From Azadirachta indica (taxonomy: Eukaryota > Streptophyta > Magnoliopsida > Sapindales > Meliaceae), in the NCBI GenBank assembly GCA_022749755.1, contig CM040442.1, positions 1,127,408 through 1,191,407 of the forward strand: DNA of 64,000 nucleotides, given 5' to 3'. Made by a program: the position numbers and the translations under genes. The stretch's first letter is position 1; each line of letters opens with the position of its first letter. This document shows, one piece after another, positions 12,069-24,100 of the stretch. A model generated the notes under the pieces. It made no database searches. It was given only the letters and a program-made list of their open reading frames with translations, and was not told the origin of the DNA.

Positions 12069-12410
12069 ATGGCAGATTTGATTTTGAAAGAAAATCATAA
12101 CTTTAATTCTCATCATACATGCACGAATTCAAGAGTTATGTGTTTTTTATCTATCAATAACCTCTTCAATCTTTCTTCCCAATGGCAAGTTTCTCAATTG
12201 ATAGATGGTACAAACTGTAAGCAACATCTCGACTTGACGAACTTTCGGATTTCCCACGTTTTTAAGGAGGACAACACGGTGGCGGATAAATTAGCTAGTC
12301 AGGAGCTTGCTTGCTCCTCTCTGATCAATTTTTTCCGGATTCCCACGTTTTTGATGGCCTGTTTGCTTGATTTACTTCTTATTGCGGGCTGCTCGTCTGC
12401 TGCTAAATAG
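12069..12410 (+). mobile_element. LINE RNase H-type fragment
   Basis: An open frame of 113 codons whose middle reads RISHVFKEDNTVADKLASQ. This is the conserved ending of the RNase H-like domain (RVT_3 type) found at the C-terminus of plant LINE reverse transcriptases and their relatives. Only the tail of the domain is present and the first half of the frame is not recognisable. It is likely a 5'-truncated LINE relic. A small host RNase H-like gene is less likely. Confidence 0.55.
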
Positions 12411-14522
12411 ACAATCTAAGAACATTGCCTATTTTCAAATCGAAAAGACAACACATTTTTTTGATTATTTGACAGAAAGTAAAATTAGAGGAATTATAAG
12501 GAAGGAGAAAGCAACTTTATTAGACCACTCAGGAAAAAAGTAACAGATAACGTTAGATAACAGAAATAATTAAAAAAGAATTAGGAGTAAACCATCAAAG
12601 AAAAAGTTAGCATTCAACAATACGAGAACTAGCTAGGAAGCCTAGCAGCATCATGAATTAGGAACTTCCAACAAATCTCATATAGAGGAATGTGCAATCA
12701 AGTGGAAATTAGAACAACTACAACCCATATTAGCTCACATTTCGATGGGCTATATATATGCAAATTTTATTATTAATAAAAAACTAATTAGTACAGTAGA
12801 ATAATTCAAACAAGGCTTACAAGAGAATTAAGCATGAAACAGAAAACTGTGCATCAGATATAGAGATTTATATCCTTTAGTGGTTGAAAAATAGTTGGTG
12901 CAAAAGTAGATGAGTATATTTGAACCAAGAGAGGAAACTGCAGCCTTGCAAATAAGGTCACTGGGATACAACCAATTAGAGCAATTGGAATGAAAACCCA
13001 TTTCCACGCTTTAGAAACCATATAAATTGTGGCATCAAATGCTACAGTCATGCTTGCAATAGAAATGAACAGAGTGATGAGGCCGATAATTAACTTTTTT
13101 GGCAAGGAAACCAGAAAATCTTCTTCCGAGTAACGTGAAGTAAGGATGCCCAAGAACATCAGCAACGAAGTGGTTGAAGAAAAGAGTGAAATCGCATCTG
13201 ATACTACAAATATTTTGAAAGGTAATTTACGCAAAAAATGGGGGGTCCATCCTGATCGTCATTGCCACCAGGTAGAGCGAAAGCTGCGGCAAACACTACT
13301 GTGATTATGAGAGAAGCTACTAGTGCGCACGATGATGCATTGTCCTTCATCCATTTTTCACCTTTCTCAATTAATTCCATGTGTTGTTCACTAAACAACT
13401 CTCTTGGAGTTTTTCCGTCTTTATTGCGCTCTTCACAAATGCTTGGTCGGACGTGATTCTCCACAGCCTACAGAAAAAGAGGATTAGCTAGGAACATCTG
13501 AGCGTATTCTACATGCGAGACTGAACTTGGAACGTAATAAAGGCTGGAACAAAATATTTTATTTATATCACCTGGAACCATTGCAACTCCCGCTGCATCT
13601 GCAATGCTGCACCAGGGACTTCTCTTACAGGTGCCAACGTTGCAGCTAAATGCAAGATGTTATTTCGATTTTTGTTTTGTCCGGCGTCTAGTCCCTGAAA
13701 TAGTTTTTTCCCACTAGTTTTACTTACGAACTTAATAATATTTTCCTGACGGTGTATAACTGCAAGCATAAGTGCGTTATTTCCATGTTCATCAACAAAA
13801 ACAACTGAACGGGGATAGGCCCAAATAATTTCTTTCACAATCTCAGGAATCCCCAGTCTTGCAGCAGTAAGGATCGGCATTTTTAACGCCTGCGAAGCTT
13901 GTTCAAATCTCCAAGTAAAATCACACATCATTCTGACTATTTCAACTGTTTTCTTGTGCATTAACTTTGTCTCACGTATGCTTCGGACGCTGGGAGCTGT
14001 TGTTAATTCAAGTATCAATTAATAAAAGAAGATTTACTTGGAAAACTCAACTTAAGAGAAAGGGCATTGTCAATAATGCTTCCTTACCTAGATGCAGAAG
14101 GACATTCCAAAGCACAGTACGCAATTTTTGGTTCCGTGCACCTGTGGTTTTAAAAAAAAAAAAAAAAAAAAACTTTAATATCAGAATCATGAGAATTTGT
14201 AGGTGAAAGCTTGAGGTTTAAAGCAAAGCAACAGATATTTTCAGATTTCTCTAATTAAACAAGAAATCTATATACGAACCAAAAGTAGAAGATAATTTAT
14301 GAAGAAATCTGGAAGGTGAGGTTACTGTTGAGGAGCTTTGTGATCTCCGAACGGGATTCTCTGTGTCTCCATGAGGAGGTAAATCATTATCATGGGTTTG
14401 AGAGGAATCGTCAAAATCTTCTTCCTGCACAGGAATGTCTGCAGAGCAAAAAGCACTGAATATATGTGGTTGTGTACTCGTATACGTATACGTAAAACAT
14501 GCAAGTCTTTGTACAGAGATTT

Positions 14523-14526
<4 letters not shown>

Positions 14527-14558
<32 letters not shown>
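14527..14558. repeat. TA dinucleotide tract
   Basis: About 16 TA units in the intron between exons 3 and 4 of ankyrin copy A. Similar tracts occur at 14849-14872, 15306-15325, 31158-31176, 46940-46961, 48349-48369, 49139-49169, 50982-51003, 53027-53053, 57439-57461 and 61050-61078. Confidence 0.9.
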
Positions 14559-14560
<2 letters not shown>

Positions 14561-14896
14561 AGATGTATATCAGAATGCATGTATTGGGTGCTAATTAGTG
14601 TAGATGATCTCTTATAAATATTAAAAGGAAATAACATTGGTGGCACTAACAGTGATAGATTAAGCGTTTCCAATATCCAAGCCGACTCCCACTTGCAAAC
14701 CCCTTAGGTTTAATAGCCAGCCTTTCTAAAATCTCCTTCCTAAACGAAATGTCAATATTCATCTCTGGATGGCGCTTCAATATATCAAAAGCTATATCTG
14801 TGCATAAAGCAGTAGCAAAATTCAGAATAATGTAATTCGTTTTATGCATATATATATATATATATATATTAGTATTGGTATTCGTATTGAACTAAC

Positions 14897-14963
14897 CATA
14901 TAAATTACTTTCAACAAGGTACTCCACCAGCAAAAGACCACTAAAGCCAGCAAAGGGATTTGA
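14897..14963 (-). pseudogene. Duplicated 3' end of ankyrin exon 2 in copy A
   Basis: Reverse-strand exon end (NPFAGFSGLLLVE, then NLY) followed by its own GT donor and intron start with a TA tract. It repeats the end of exon 2 at 15358-15425. It abuts the inverted interior of the same exon. Confidence 0.75.
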
Positions 14964-14966
14964 GCC

Positions 14967-15306
14967 TATCCCCGATGCCCTAACCGCCATCATCAATGAA
15001 GGTTCTGAAACATTTTTCCACCTTATGGCTCAAACAGATAAAGATGGCGCCATTCAGCTCTTGGATAAGTATATAAAACGAGTCCCTCCGAAATTCCTAG
15101 AACAAAAACATAATTTTGGCGCGACGGCTCTAGACTTGGCAGCAACAATTGGCAATGTAAGAGCTGCAAAACTGTTGGTTGAAGCTAACGAAAATTTACC
15201 AAAAATGAAGGTAGGACAGTACTTTCCACTTCACTACGCAGCGTACAGTGGCCACAGGGAAACTGTTAATTATCTTCTACCAAAAATGAAGGTAGGACAG
15301 TACTTT
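14967..15306 (+). pseudogene. Inverted interior of an ankyrin exon 2 inside copy A
   Basis: Plus-strand coding sequence (PDALTAIINEGSE, then FLEQKHNFGATALDLAA and GHRETVNYLL) lies inside the minus-strand gene. It diverges clearly from the neighbouring exon 2 (15358-15897), so it came from another paralogue or an old duplicate. A perfect 29-bp direct repeat (15197-15225 and 15278-15306) sits at its end, followed by a TA tract and a second copy of the intron start. Confidence 0.8.
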
Positions 15307-16516
15307 ATATATATATATATATATAAAGATTAATATTGTTATTCAAATTGAACTAACCATCTAAATTATTTTCAATCAGGACTTTCACCAGTAAAAGACC
15401 ACTAGAGCCGGCAAAAGGATTTGAATACCCGTTTGAGTCCTCCAGTACTGGAGTCACTGATAGAAGATAATTAACTGTTTCCCTGTGGCCACGCATCGCT
15501 GCGGTGTGAAGTGGAAGCAAATTTTGACCGTCCTTAATTTTTAGCAAATTTTCGTTAAATTCCACCAACAGTTTTGCCGCTCTTGTACTGTTCATTGCTG
15601 CTGCGACGGTTAGAGCCGTCCAGCCAAAATTATCTTTTTGTTCTAGGAATGCTGGAGGGACCCTTGTTAGATAATCATTCAAGAGCCGAATGGCGCCATC
15701 TTGATTTGACCTAGCCATAATGTGGAAAAAACTTCGAGAAGCTTCTGCGATGATGGCGGTTAGGGCATCGGGATTTTGGCTTATGAAGTCTTCAACTTTT
15801 TCATAATATCTGTCAGTAAAAGCTAAGACTAGTGGGCTGTAACGAACAAGATCCTCACCGTTCATTCTGTTCTCCTCTGTAAATTTCCTGATCACATCTA
15901 TGATACAGAGCTGTTTGTTTAATTTTTTTTTATTTGTTAAATTTAATACGGCCACAAGAAGCTAAAATGACAGCATATCGTTAACTTTTTACATTAAAAT
16001 GGGAAACATCCTGACAAATGTATTTTCACTTACTTTTCTTTCTACTCTCAACCTCTGTGTTCTCATGTTCTATGAGTACTGAAAATCTCAAATTAATTAG
16101 GTGAATAAGAAGAAAATATACTATTATTGACCTCAACAACAGAAAATAATTGAGTACAAATAGTCTAGTCTTTAACTAACATAAAGTTGTATTTAGCTAA
16201 TTAATTGTCTTTTAGTTCTCTTATATATAACATTTATCATTTTCTACTTGCAAAAGGTTTACAGAAATAGGAAAAAGCATGAATAAAATAGTAAACATGA
16301 TAAAGAAGATGCATCGTCTTTTCCTTTTGTTTTGTCACCAACTTATCCTACATTTTTTATTTCTCGATGTTTTTTAAAAGTCTTTGATACATAAATTACA
16401 TTAATAACATTAAAGTATGTTTCACCAATCTTCCTACGTACCTACCTTCTTATATTTTAAATTAAAATAAGATGATAAAATTTTGGAAATATACAATTAG
16501 CTTTAATTTAATTTAT

Positions 16517-17257
16517 GGGTAAAGGACATCTTGGTCCTTAAAAGTTTGGTTAATTAACTAGATTAGTCTTACTAATTTTAAAAATATTTAAAAGAGTTCC
16601 AATATTTTCTATGTGGTTGTCTGACATGGACAATATTTTCTATATCATTATATTTGAATTTAAAATTGTACACTTACATTTAAATAGTTGTTGACTCTTA
16701 CTATCAACACCATCAACTGCCATTAATCACCGTTTAATATTATTCGTTTCGGTAATGATAGTTATCGTTAAAATTTTTGTTGAATGCTATACACAATAAT
16801 ACTATTATAATTATCATTGTGCAACTGTTTAATATAGATATGGAGTTAAATTTTTGGGTGTCGAAAAATTCGACTTCAAATTTATGACAAATGATTACTC
16901 AAACGGCAATGATAGTTGTACCAATTGTATAAAATGTTGAACAAAAAATTTAAATAATATTCATGGTGACTCAAATGGATGACAATTAGGGCAGTAACTG
17001 ACGATAAATAGCAGCAAAAATGGCAAATATCATGATGTATCAACAATGACATTAATATATATCAATGAGTTGGCTGCCACTTCATAATATATCAGTCTTT
17101 ATTATTACATAATATAAATTAACCATTTTGTTCACTTTTCCATTCAACCAAACATTACAAACTAATACATTAAGGTTTTTTTGAGTATTTTTTAAGTCGG
17201 TGGAGCTAATTAGGTTATAAATTGGCCAAATTTTAGGGACTAAGATGTTGTTTATCC
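16517..17257. mobile_element. Mutator-like long-TIR element (MITE), 741 bp
   Basis: Starts GGGTAAAGGACATCTTGG. Its other end, reverse-complemented, reads GGATAAACAACATCTTAG, so the termini are inverted repeats of at least about 45 bp. It is flanked by a perfect 9-bp duplication TTAATTTAT (16508-16516 and 17258-17266). The paralogous region near 48820-48845 (reverse strand) has the unfilled site. No transposase frame is seen. Confidence 0.85.
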
Positions 17258-17886
17258 TTAATTTATTTTTTGAAATTGAATATAAAAATAACTTTGGAAA
17301 ATACGGTTTTTGTTTTCTTCTAATCTTCATGGTGTAAAATTTTAGATCCAAATTAATATTTTGATTATTTTGGAACAGCAAGAAATTTTAAGAATTAAGT
17401 GGGATGTATTCATTGAATAATCTTGTTAACCTTTAAAATATTTTAATCAAGAATATAATATTTTTAGTTAGTTTTAATTTTCTTAAATTTTTAAAAAAAA
17501 TTCAGAAAAAGTAAATCAAATCTTTCACTAATTTAGTGCGAATAAGATTTAAGTTTCAAACATCTTCAATTAGTCCAAAAATTTTATTTGGTGTTTCAAT
17601 GCGTTTGCGGGTTTTCAAAAGTATATTATTTTTTTTTTCATTTTCTAATATATTTTCGTTTCATCTGATTTTTTTTTCAAAGTTGTAGCACGAGGATTGA
17701 ATTTGAAACTATAAAGCAAATAATTTGGAGAAAAAACATATTTTTATATATTGACGTCAACAAAAGCAAGTCTTTCTTTTTTAATAATTCAATCAATACT
17801 ACATTTATAATAATACTTTTAGGTGATCACTGATAACCATACCTAAAGCTCCGCTTACCTTTTTTTATTAATTTAATTATATTTAT

Positions 17887-18496
17887 GGGCAAAAGATAAT
17901 TGGACCTCCAAATTTAAAAGTTAGTGTGAATGAAGCCCTTTTTATTAAATTTGTTACTGTTCACTGCTGTAAAATGACATAAATTATTGATAAATAAATT
18001 TACATAAATAATTGAAATTCATATTTTTTCAAAAATTAATTATAAAATATAAAAAAATATATAGAAAAAATTCAACAAAAATAAAAATAATTAAATTATT
18101 CTACAAATTGAAAATTTAAATTAGAATTAAAAATTAAACTTATTATTATAATTAACTTTATTTTTAAATATTATATTTTAGTGTCAATTGGTGAATTAAA
18201 TTTGTTAGACGTTATATTGTTGAATTTGTTATGAAATATTTGTTAGTATAATATCTAATATATTAATTTTGAAAATTGTCACTAATATATAATATTTAAA
18301 AATAAATTTAATTATAATAAAAATAAAGTAAATTTATTTGTAGAGGTGAACAGTGGCATTTAGATCATTTTTATAGGGGTGAATAATGAACAGTGACGAA
18401 AAATCTAATACAAGGCTTTTCATTAACATTTATTTTCAATTTGAGAGTGCGGTTGACACTTATTTTTAAAATTGAGGATCCAATTGTTCTTTACTA
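17887..18496. mobile_element. Mutator-like long-TIR element (MITE), 610 bp
   Basis: The left end GGGCAAAAGATAATTGGACC mirrors the right end around 18440-18496 (TCCAATTGTTCTTTAC). The inner arms both contain GTTACTGTTCACTG-like words. A 9-bp duplication TATATTTAT lies at 17878-17886 and 18497-18505. No coding capacity. Confidence 0.7.
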
Positions 18497-20105
18497 TATA
18501 TTTATTAATTGAATGTCATAATCTATTGTCAAGACTTATGGCATGGATACGGGTCTTTTCTTTAATTTATATTGGTAACCGTTTTGTAATTAATTAATTC
18601 GCAGAATCAATAATGAGTAATAATAGTTAATTTATATTAGTAACAGTTATTTTTAACATAGGTAAAAGAGAAAAAGAATTATAAGTCTAATCTAATTTAT
18701 TAAATTAATTAGTTCAATAGTTTTAAAGATATTTATTAAAGTTTTTAATTTATTAAAAATGACAATTTATAATAGTTATTAGCTAAAAAAATGTTCATTT
18801 TACAACATATTTATATAACAATATTAACGATTATATTTTAACCTAAATAAAATATATTTGTTTGTAGATGAATATAAATAAAATATATTATAATATTTTG
18901 TAATATTACTAAATATTTTATTATCAATGTGCTATAAATTATAGTATTATTTATTTCATCCATGTATTTTAAATAAATATATTGTATTTTATCAAATTCA
19001 CAAGTTCAATAATTATTTTTCTTAAATAATAATTATTATATAGTGTTTCAGCGTTTACTATATATCCACTACCTTTTATTTTATAGATATTACTTTTATT
19101 TCACAGCAGTTATAGTTTCAAAATCACAACACTTTATACTCTTAAAAAGATAAAGATAAAATTTTGATAGTATATTTGTAATTCTTTTTTCTATTTTTCT
19201 TTGTCAAATCTTGATTAGATTATAAACTTTGAGTTGATTTGAGTTGTAAAGCTCTGAAAGAGTAATCTATAACCAAATTGAATCCGGAAACAAATGCCAC
19301 GGTGTGGCAAAATTAGCTTTGTGAAATCTTGTAAAACAAATGGTTCCAAAACACGAGTTAATTACTTGATTAGCTAAATACCTATTAAGCAAATGGCATT
19401 TAAATAATATACCTACAAAGAGTAAATCAAACATTTTAATTCATTTATATTATGCTTGCCCAAGTCAAAAGCAGAAGGTACATCATTTTGTACGAGTGAT
19501 ATATAAAAATCACAAGTGGATCAAATTACTTTTTAGAGTATAAATTATAAGCTGTAATGTTAAAGGTAAGTCTAAGTTTGACTCAAATCAATATAATGTT
19601 TTATTAATTTTAGAAGAAATTGGAGCTTTCCTTGTTGTATAGGAAGCAACATTATGAGCTAATCATTTACTATTATCACAATACATGGTTTTAAGAATTA
19701 ATTAATGGATAATCCCGATGTAAAAATTAACAAATAAAGAAGGGATTTATTGAATTTCAAAAAGAGTTTAGAAAATTATTTATTGATTCCTCTTTAATTA
19801 TTCATGCTATACATATATATAAGGTACATAATTAGAAAGCTGAAAAAAATTGTAAAAATAATTGATGCAAACTCCGAGATTGATGGCTTTTCATCTTTTC
19901 TCCTACACAGGGGAACAAAAAACTTCAGTAACCCAAAAACGCAGTCTATTTAGTTTTGGTATTTCAAATTATTATTAGATTAAGTCAATATTTACAAATA
20001 GTAATTAGTGGACAAATTATATATAGTTATACTTTCTTATATATCAAAAGTGATTCCTTTTTTTTTTTTTAATTTTTTCAATTCTCAAGTATCTATATTC
20101 ATTAA
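18497..20105. other. AT-rich intergenic stretch
   Basis: Very AT-rich. The segment 18650-18790 shares a motif in inverted orientation with 24560-24690, suggesting another dispersed AT-rich repeat. No gene supported. Confidence 0.5.
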
Positions 20106-20324
20106 ATGCGTGAAGGACTTCCTTCTTTGGTCTACGTACGATGTGAATGCATTAAGCGTTTTAGAAACAGGCGGATATTTCTGAGAAGCTACCCGTTCGA
20201 CAAGGAAAAAGCAATAGATACCATTACACAGAGAACGAAGAAGTGGCTGATGATTGCGAAAGAGAACGCAAAGAAGGATGGCTTTTCTTCTTTGAAAGCT
20301 TGTATGAAGTTCCTGCTCTCATGA
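20106..20324 (+). CDS. Small hypothetical protein, 72 aa
   Basis: The frame from ATG 20106 to TGA 20324 has markedly more balanced base composition than the surrounding AT-rich DNA. The product is basic (RRIFLRSYPFDKEKAIDTI, then TQRTKKWLMIAKENAKKDG) and ends in a short hydrophobic KACMKFLLS tail. There is no signal peptide and no domain I recognise. Possible TATA-like sequences lie in the preceding 150 bp, but none is convincing. It could be a small plant peptide gene or a leftover exon. Confidence 0.4.
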   Translation: MREGLPSLVYVRCECIKRFRNRRIFLRSYPFDKEKAIDTITQRTKKWLMIAKENAKKDGFSSLKACMKFLLS

Positions 20325-22150
20325 ACCATTCGAATTGACGTCGTTTATCCGTAGGAAACAAATTAACAATATATCTATCTGTGTGCGTTAGATGTACACG
20401 AACATATATACATATTGGCATTTTCTTTTGTAGATTTTACTCGATCGGTATTATTATTCTGTATGCTGTACCAATTTATTTCACAAAGAATTTAAGATCA
20501 ATAATAATAATTTAAATATAAAAAAAAACTGTTATAACATTGTCATTCGTTTCTTAATTTTCTATGAAAGATATTTTTAATTTTTCAAGTACGTAAATTT
20601 TCACCCCAAAATTTCTATTATAATAGAAATTGTCGGATCGGTATGTGCTATATGTAGTATTTAAATAATATATTAAAGGAAAAAATAGTAGCCACTAGTT
20701 TATTTAAGGAAAGAAGTTTATTTTGTAAATCAATGTTTAAAATATTTTAACCCAGTTATTTCAGCCAACATTTTAATTAAAAAATAAAAATAATTCTTCA
20801 AATATCTTCGGAAAAGGCCAATCTTATTACAAGCAAATATTAACAATTTCTTTTAATAAAAATTTACTATATTTTTATGTAAATTTGATTAAGTGAGAGT
20901 GTATTACAATTAATAATAATTTCGAATTAAATATGTAAATCATATTAGTACATTTCTGCTTAATATGTAATTTATAATATTTATTACACGGTATAAATTG
21001 ATAATTACCTCTCAATTTATATCAGTCCACAATTCATTTAAATATTATTCAGATATTTTAAAAGCATTAAACACAATGATAAATACTCAATAGTATATAT
21101 TGAATTATACACAAAATCAGAAAAAAATGCTTTCAAAAAATTAAATCATTACATCAAAAAATAAATCTAATTAACTACATATAAAATAGAGTTCAAAATT
21201 AATTATAAAAAATTTAATAATTAAACACATATTTTTAATTAACACAAATTATTTAATTCAATATAAAATTAAAATGAGAGAAAAGAAATCAGACGAGGAG
21301 AACTTAAATTCCTAAGGTTTGATGAAAATCTCCTAATCTCTTAATAGAATCCTCTTTTTCTTGTTGATTTTCTATCCTGTCTCTCTAACAACCTTATTCT
21401 CTCTCTAAAATTGGCCATGGTGGTTCGTGATTAAAAAATATAAAAATCTAAAAATTTTCTTAATTTATCTATTTAATTATTTTAATTTAAGAGCTAAAAA
21501 TAGGATAAAATATGAGATAGGTCACCAACGGGCGCGCCGCATTTTGGCGCGGCCGCCCCCCATTTATTCTGCCAGAACATGAAAATTGTGCACCTAATTT
21601 GATTTAGGTCTCTATTCTTTTGATTATTTTATATTTTGATTTCTAATTTGATGCTTCTGCATTTAAGTTTTCATTGACTTACATTTTAATCCCTAGAACA
21701 AGACTTTGTAATTTTTACGGATAGCTAGCGAATGTGTTTTTATACTCCAATTTTATACATTTCATGTTAAAACACACCAACACCTATAAAATCATACTAA
21801 AATATTTAAAAAAAATAAATACTTAAAACTCACTAAATAAGATTAAGTATTTTATATAGTAATAAATAATTTAAGCATAATTATGTAATAAAAATTAATA
21901 TATAAAGGTACATATTTATATTCATATTCATTCATTCATTTTGTAATAGATTTTGCTAGCCAAATGTCTTATATAATTGATTTCCTATTCTTTATCCTAC
22001 GCATGGATTATGTTAATTACATCAAATTAATTAATTAGCTAGTTCCATAGAAAATCAATTTATTTAACAGACAAATCGATTTCAAACCTTATATTAAGCT
22101 AGTTTACTGCTTGAGCAGGAACCATTAATTTATAAATTTGGGTATTGGGA
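20325..22150. other. AT-rich intergenic stretch with a short GC-rich island
   Basis: Mostly AT-rich without genes. A GC-rich island at 21527-21562 contains GGCGCGCC (21531-21538) and GCGGCCGC (21549-21556). Confidence 0.5.
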
Positions 22151-22156
22151 TCAAGA

Positions 22157-22255
22157 TTATTGGGGCAGCCTGCATGAGAGAAGGGAGGAGAAGTTCAATA
22201 AATCCTACGAAGGAAGACGTGGGAGGAGGTCATCAATGGATTATCAAAGTAGATG
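22157..22255 (+). pseudogene. MVKIKI family copy 3, C-terminal fragment
   Basis: Reads the last 32 codons of the family (DYWGSLHERREEKFNKSYEG, then RRGRRSSMDYQSR) and the conserved TGA. Everything upstream is missing: homology starts abruptly at about 22154. The family 3' flank continues to about 22455. Confidence 0.75.
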
Positions 22256-22471
22256 AAAAGAGAGAAGAAAGGTTGAAAAAACCCTCAATTGATTAGAGCT
22301 GACGCTAAGGGAGGAAGGTCAATGAGTTGTCCAGGAAACAAATATTTCAATTACTTAATTAATGATCGGGAATTAATCTGTAATTGTAAACGTGCACATA
22401 TTTGTTCCCCGTTAATTCAGTCACTGGGTTTGTAATTGATATTATTAATGTTATGTATCATTGACATCCAG

Positions 22472-22543
22472 GTCGTTGTAGTATAGTGGTAAGTATTTCC
22501 GCCTGTCACGCGGACGACCCGGGTTCGATCCCCGGCAACGGCG
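22472..22543 (+). tRNA. tRNA-Asp (GTC)
   Basis: 72 bases. The acceptor stem GTCGTTG pairs with CAACGGC, followed by discriminator G. The anticodon arm TCCGC-CTGTCAC-GCGGA places GTC at 22505-22507. The B box GGTTCGATCCC is at 22522-22532 and the A box is TAGTATAGTGG. A pol III stop of five T lies at 22547-22551. There is no intron. All arms pair, so it looks functional. It lies in a segment that the sister duplicates near 2150 (reverse strand) and 45570 do not have. Confidence 0.97.
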
Positions 22544-22559
22544 TTATTTTTGTTATGTT

Positions 22560-24100
22560 TTCGTTTGCTCAACTGCAGGCATGATATCTCGAGAATTAAT
22601 TTTGGTTACACTCGTACCTGCACTAGGAATAATAGTTTAGCAGATAAACTGGCTAATTTGGTTCTTAGTTACTGATTGGGTTCATGGTTTAATTTCAAAA
22701 GATGCAGGTGGTTTTCCCAGTTATAGATTTTCCTGATCTGATGTTATGCAGGATAGATACATTTTCTTGCCTGTCTGGCATGAATTCCTGTGCTTTGGAT
22801 GTGTTTATTGCTTTGTTGTTTGGTTTTTGGCTGGATTGTGCTGCTAGTTGGGCTCTCCTTGTTTGCTTTGGTGCTTTCGATTGACTTGCTGTTCGTGGTG
22901 GTAGCTGTTTGTGCTGCTCCCTTCATGCCGTCCTGCTGCAAGCATTTTGCCGTGGTGGTTGGGTTATGCTTCTTGTTGTTTGGCATGCTGATGCTGCCTT
23001 ATTTGGAAGTTTGCTGGTTGCTGCTGTTGGATGGTTTACTGCATTGCAGGTTTATATATGTTTGGCAAACTGATTACAAGTTTTTGGAAGTTTATTGTTG
23101 TTGCTGGATTCTTCTTGTTGGCTTGTTGGTTTGCTTCCGTGAGTTGCTGCTTGTCACGGGCCACCGAAACGCAAGCGAAATCGCCGAAGATGTAGCAGCA
23201 CCTCAGCGCACAACCTCCAGCACACGGGCACGCAAGCGACACCTTCCGACGCACGAGCGTCCAAGCAAAACGGTTCGCGGATGATCAGTGCCTCGGATGA
23301 ACAGTGCGCCGTGAGCCAGCAAGCTTGTGAGGGTGAACTTAGAGTGTTGGAGGCTTGATGGTTGATTTGAGGCAGTCCATGAGGATATTGGATAGCTTAG
23401 ACCAGCAAGCATGCAGGCCATTTATGCTTGGATTTGTCCCAAATAGTTTATGTTTATGTTAGGCCTAATGTGGCCATACTTGTAAATACACCCCACTCTT
23501 GTGTTTGATCTAATTGGCCCATTTTATATTTAGTGGTGGTAGGTGAGATTTTTAGGTGTAATGTAATTTCCACCATCCATTTGTATAGTGAGGGCCAAAT
23601 CTCATTCATTGATTCTATGTATATAAATGCAAGTGTAGTGAAATGTAAAAAGCCAACCATTTCCATTTCCAAACAAAGGCAGAATGTGTGTTTTCTTTCT
23701 CTCTACTGTTTTCACTGCAATTTCTCTTCTTTGCTATTGCTTTGCTTCTCCACTCACGCTACACACACACAAAGTAATCTTGGGTGTTCAAGGGCTTATT
23801 TGGGCAGTGAATTGAAACTTGTTCAAGTGCCGCATGTGCAGGAATTTTCGCCTCAGTTTCTAGTACGTGACATGCTGCTGCTGGGTAATGCAAGTCTGGA
23901 CTGCTAGACTTGAGATACTACTCTGCTTTATTTTTCTTATTTTGTTATGTCAGGTCTCACAAACTGGGATCATGTTGCAGTTTTCTTTTCCATATATGTA
24001 TTACATGATTTTTGTAAGGCCTCCTGGGCATCCCTTTTGATTTGTATCTTTTCTTCGTTGATATTATTGCTCTAAGCTTTGTGCTTGGAGATTATTTTGA
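22560..24100 (+). mobile_element. LINE 3'-end remnant with nested solo LTR
   Basis: At 22605-22673 the frame reads NNSLADKLANLVLSY then stop, the usual end of a LINE RNase H-like domain. A long T/G-rich 3' region follows (22680-23150) and resumes after the solo LTR at 23873, ending near 24100 with TTTTGTAAGGCCTCC-like tail sequence typical of plant LINE 3' ends. The long T/G-rich open frames here look like composition artefacts. The insertion point fits the break in homology to the sister duplicates. Confidence 0.5.
23152..23872 (+). mobile_element. Solo LTR, 721 bp
   Basis: Begins TGTCACGGGCC and ends ACGTGACA, giving 7-bp inverted ends (TGTCACG/CGTGACA). It is flanked by TGCT (23148-23151 and 23873-23876), or by TGCTGCT if the repeat-rich target is counted as 7 bp. 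It contains a TATA-like TATATAAATG near 23619. No internal retrotransposon domains. It shares terminal sequence and target with the element at 50440-50719. Confidence 0.65.

Larger units (their letters stand above)
12854..15897 (-). pseudogene. Ankyrin-repeat/PGG-domain membrane protein, copy A, broken
   Basis: Reverse-strand exons matching copy C: exon 2 15897-15358, exon 3 14797-14651, exon 4 14438-14280, exon 5 14141-14088, exon 6 13996-13572, exon 7 13467-12854. Splice sites are GT/AG and exon lengths fit copy C (147, 159 and 54 bp are identical). Exon 2 and exon 6 encode ankyrin-like repeats. Exon 7 encodes the PGG domain (EKGEKWMKDNASSCALVASL, then ALPGG) and four hydrophobic segments. 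Lesions: exon 1 is missing, since the intron-1 word near 16000-16020 is joined directly to sequence that normally lies upstream of the gene (16030-16090). One base is missing in exon 7 near 13235-13245, shifting frame after PGGNDDQDGP. The intron between exons 2 and 3 holds a rearranged second exon 2. Homologues such as Arabidopsis ITN1 and ACD6 act in stress and defence signalling. Confidence 0.85.

Noticed and set aside
15025..15333. An independent plus-strand ankyrin gene
   Set aside because: It is an inverted piece of exon 2 within copy A, with no start exon, no downstream exons and a TA tract directly after it.
18650..19200. A further MITE with inverted ends
   Set aside because: Only a loose inverted similarity to 24560-24690. 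I could not define terminal repeats or a target duplication.
21527..21562. Cloning-vector contamination suggested by AscI and NotI sites
   Set aside because: The sequence on both sides is continuous AT-rich plant-like DNA and no other vector sequence is present.
22702..23284. Hydrophobic open frame of 164 codons
   Set aside because: T/G-rich 3' region of a LINE remnant. The Leu/Val/Cys/Phe bias follows from composition, and the frame runs into the solo LTR.
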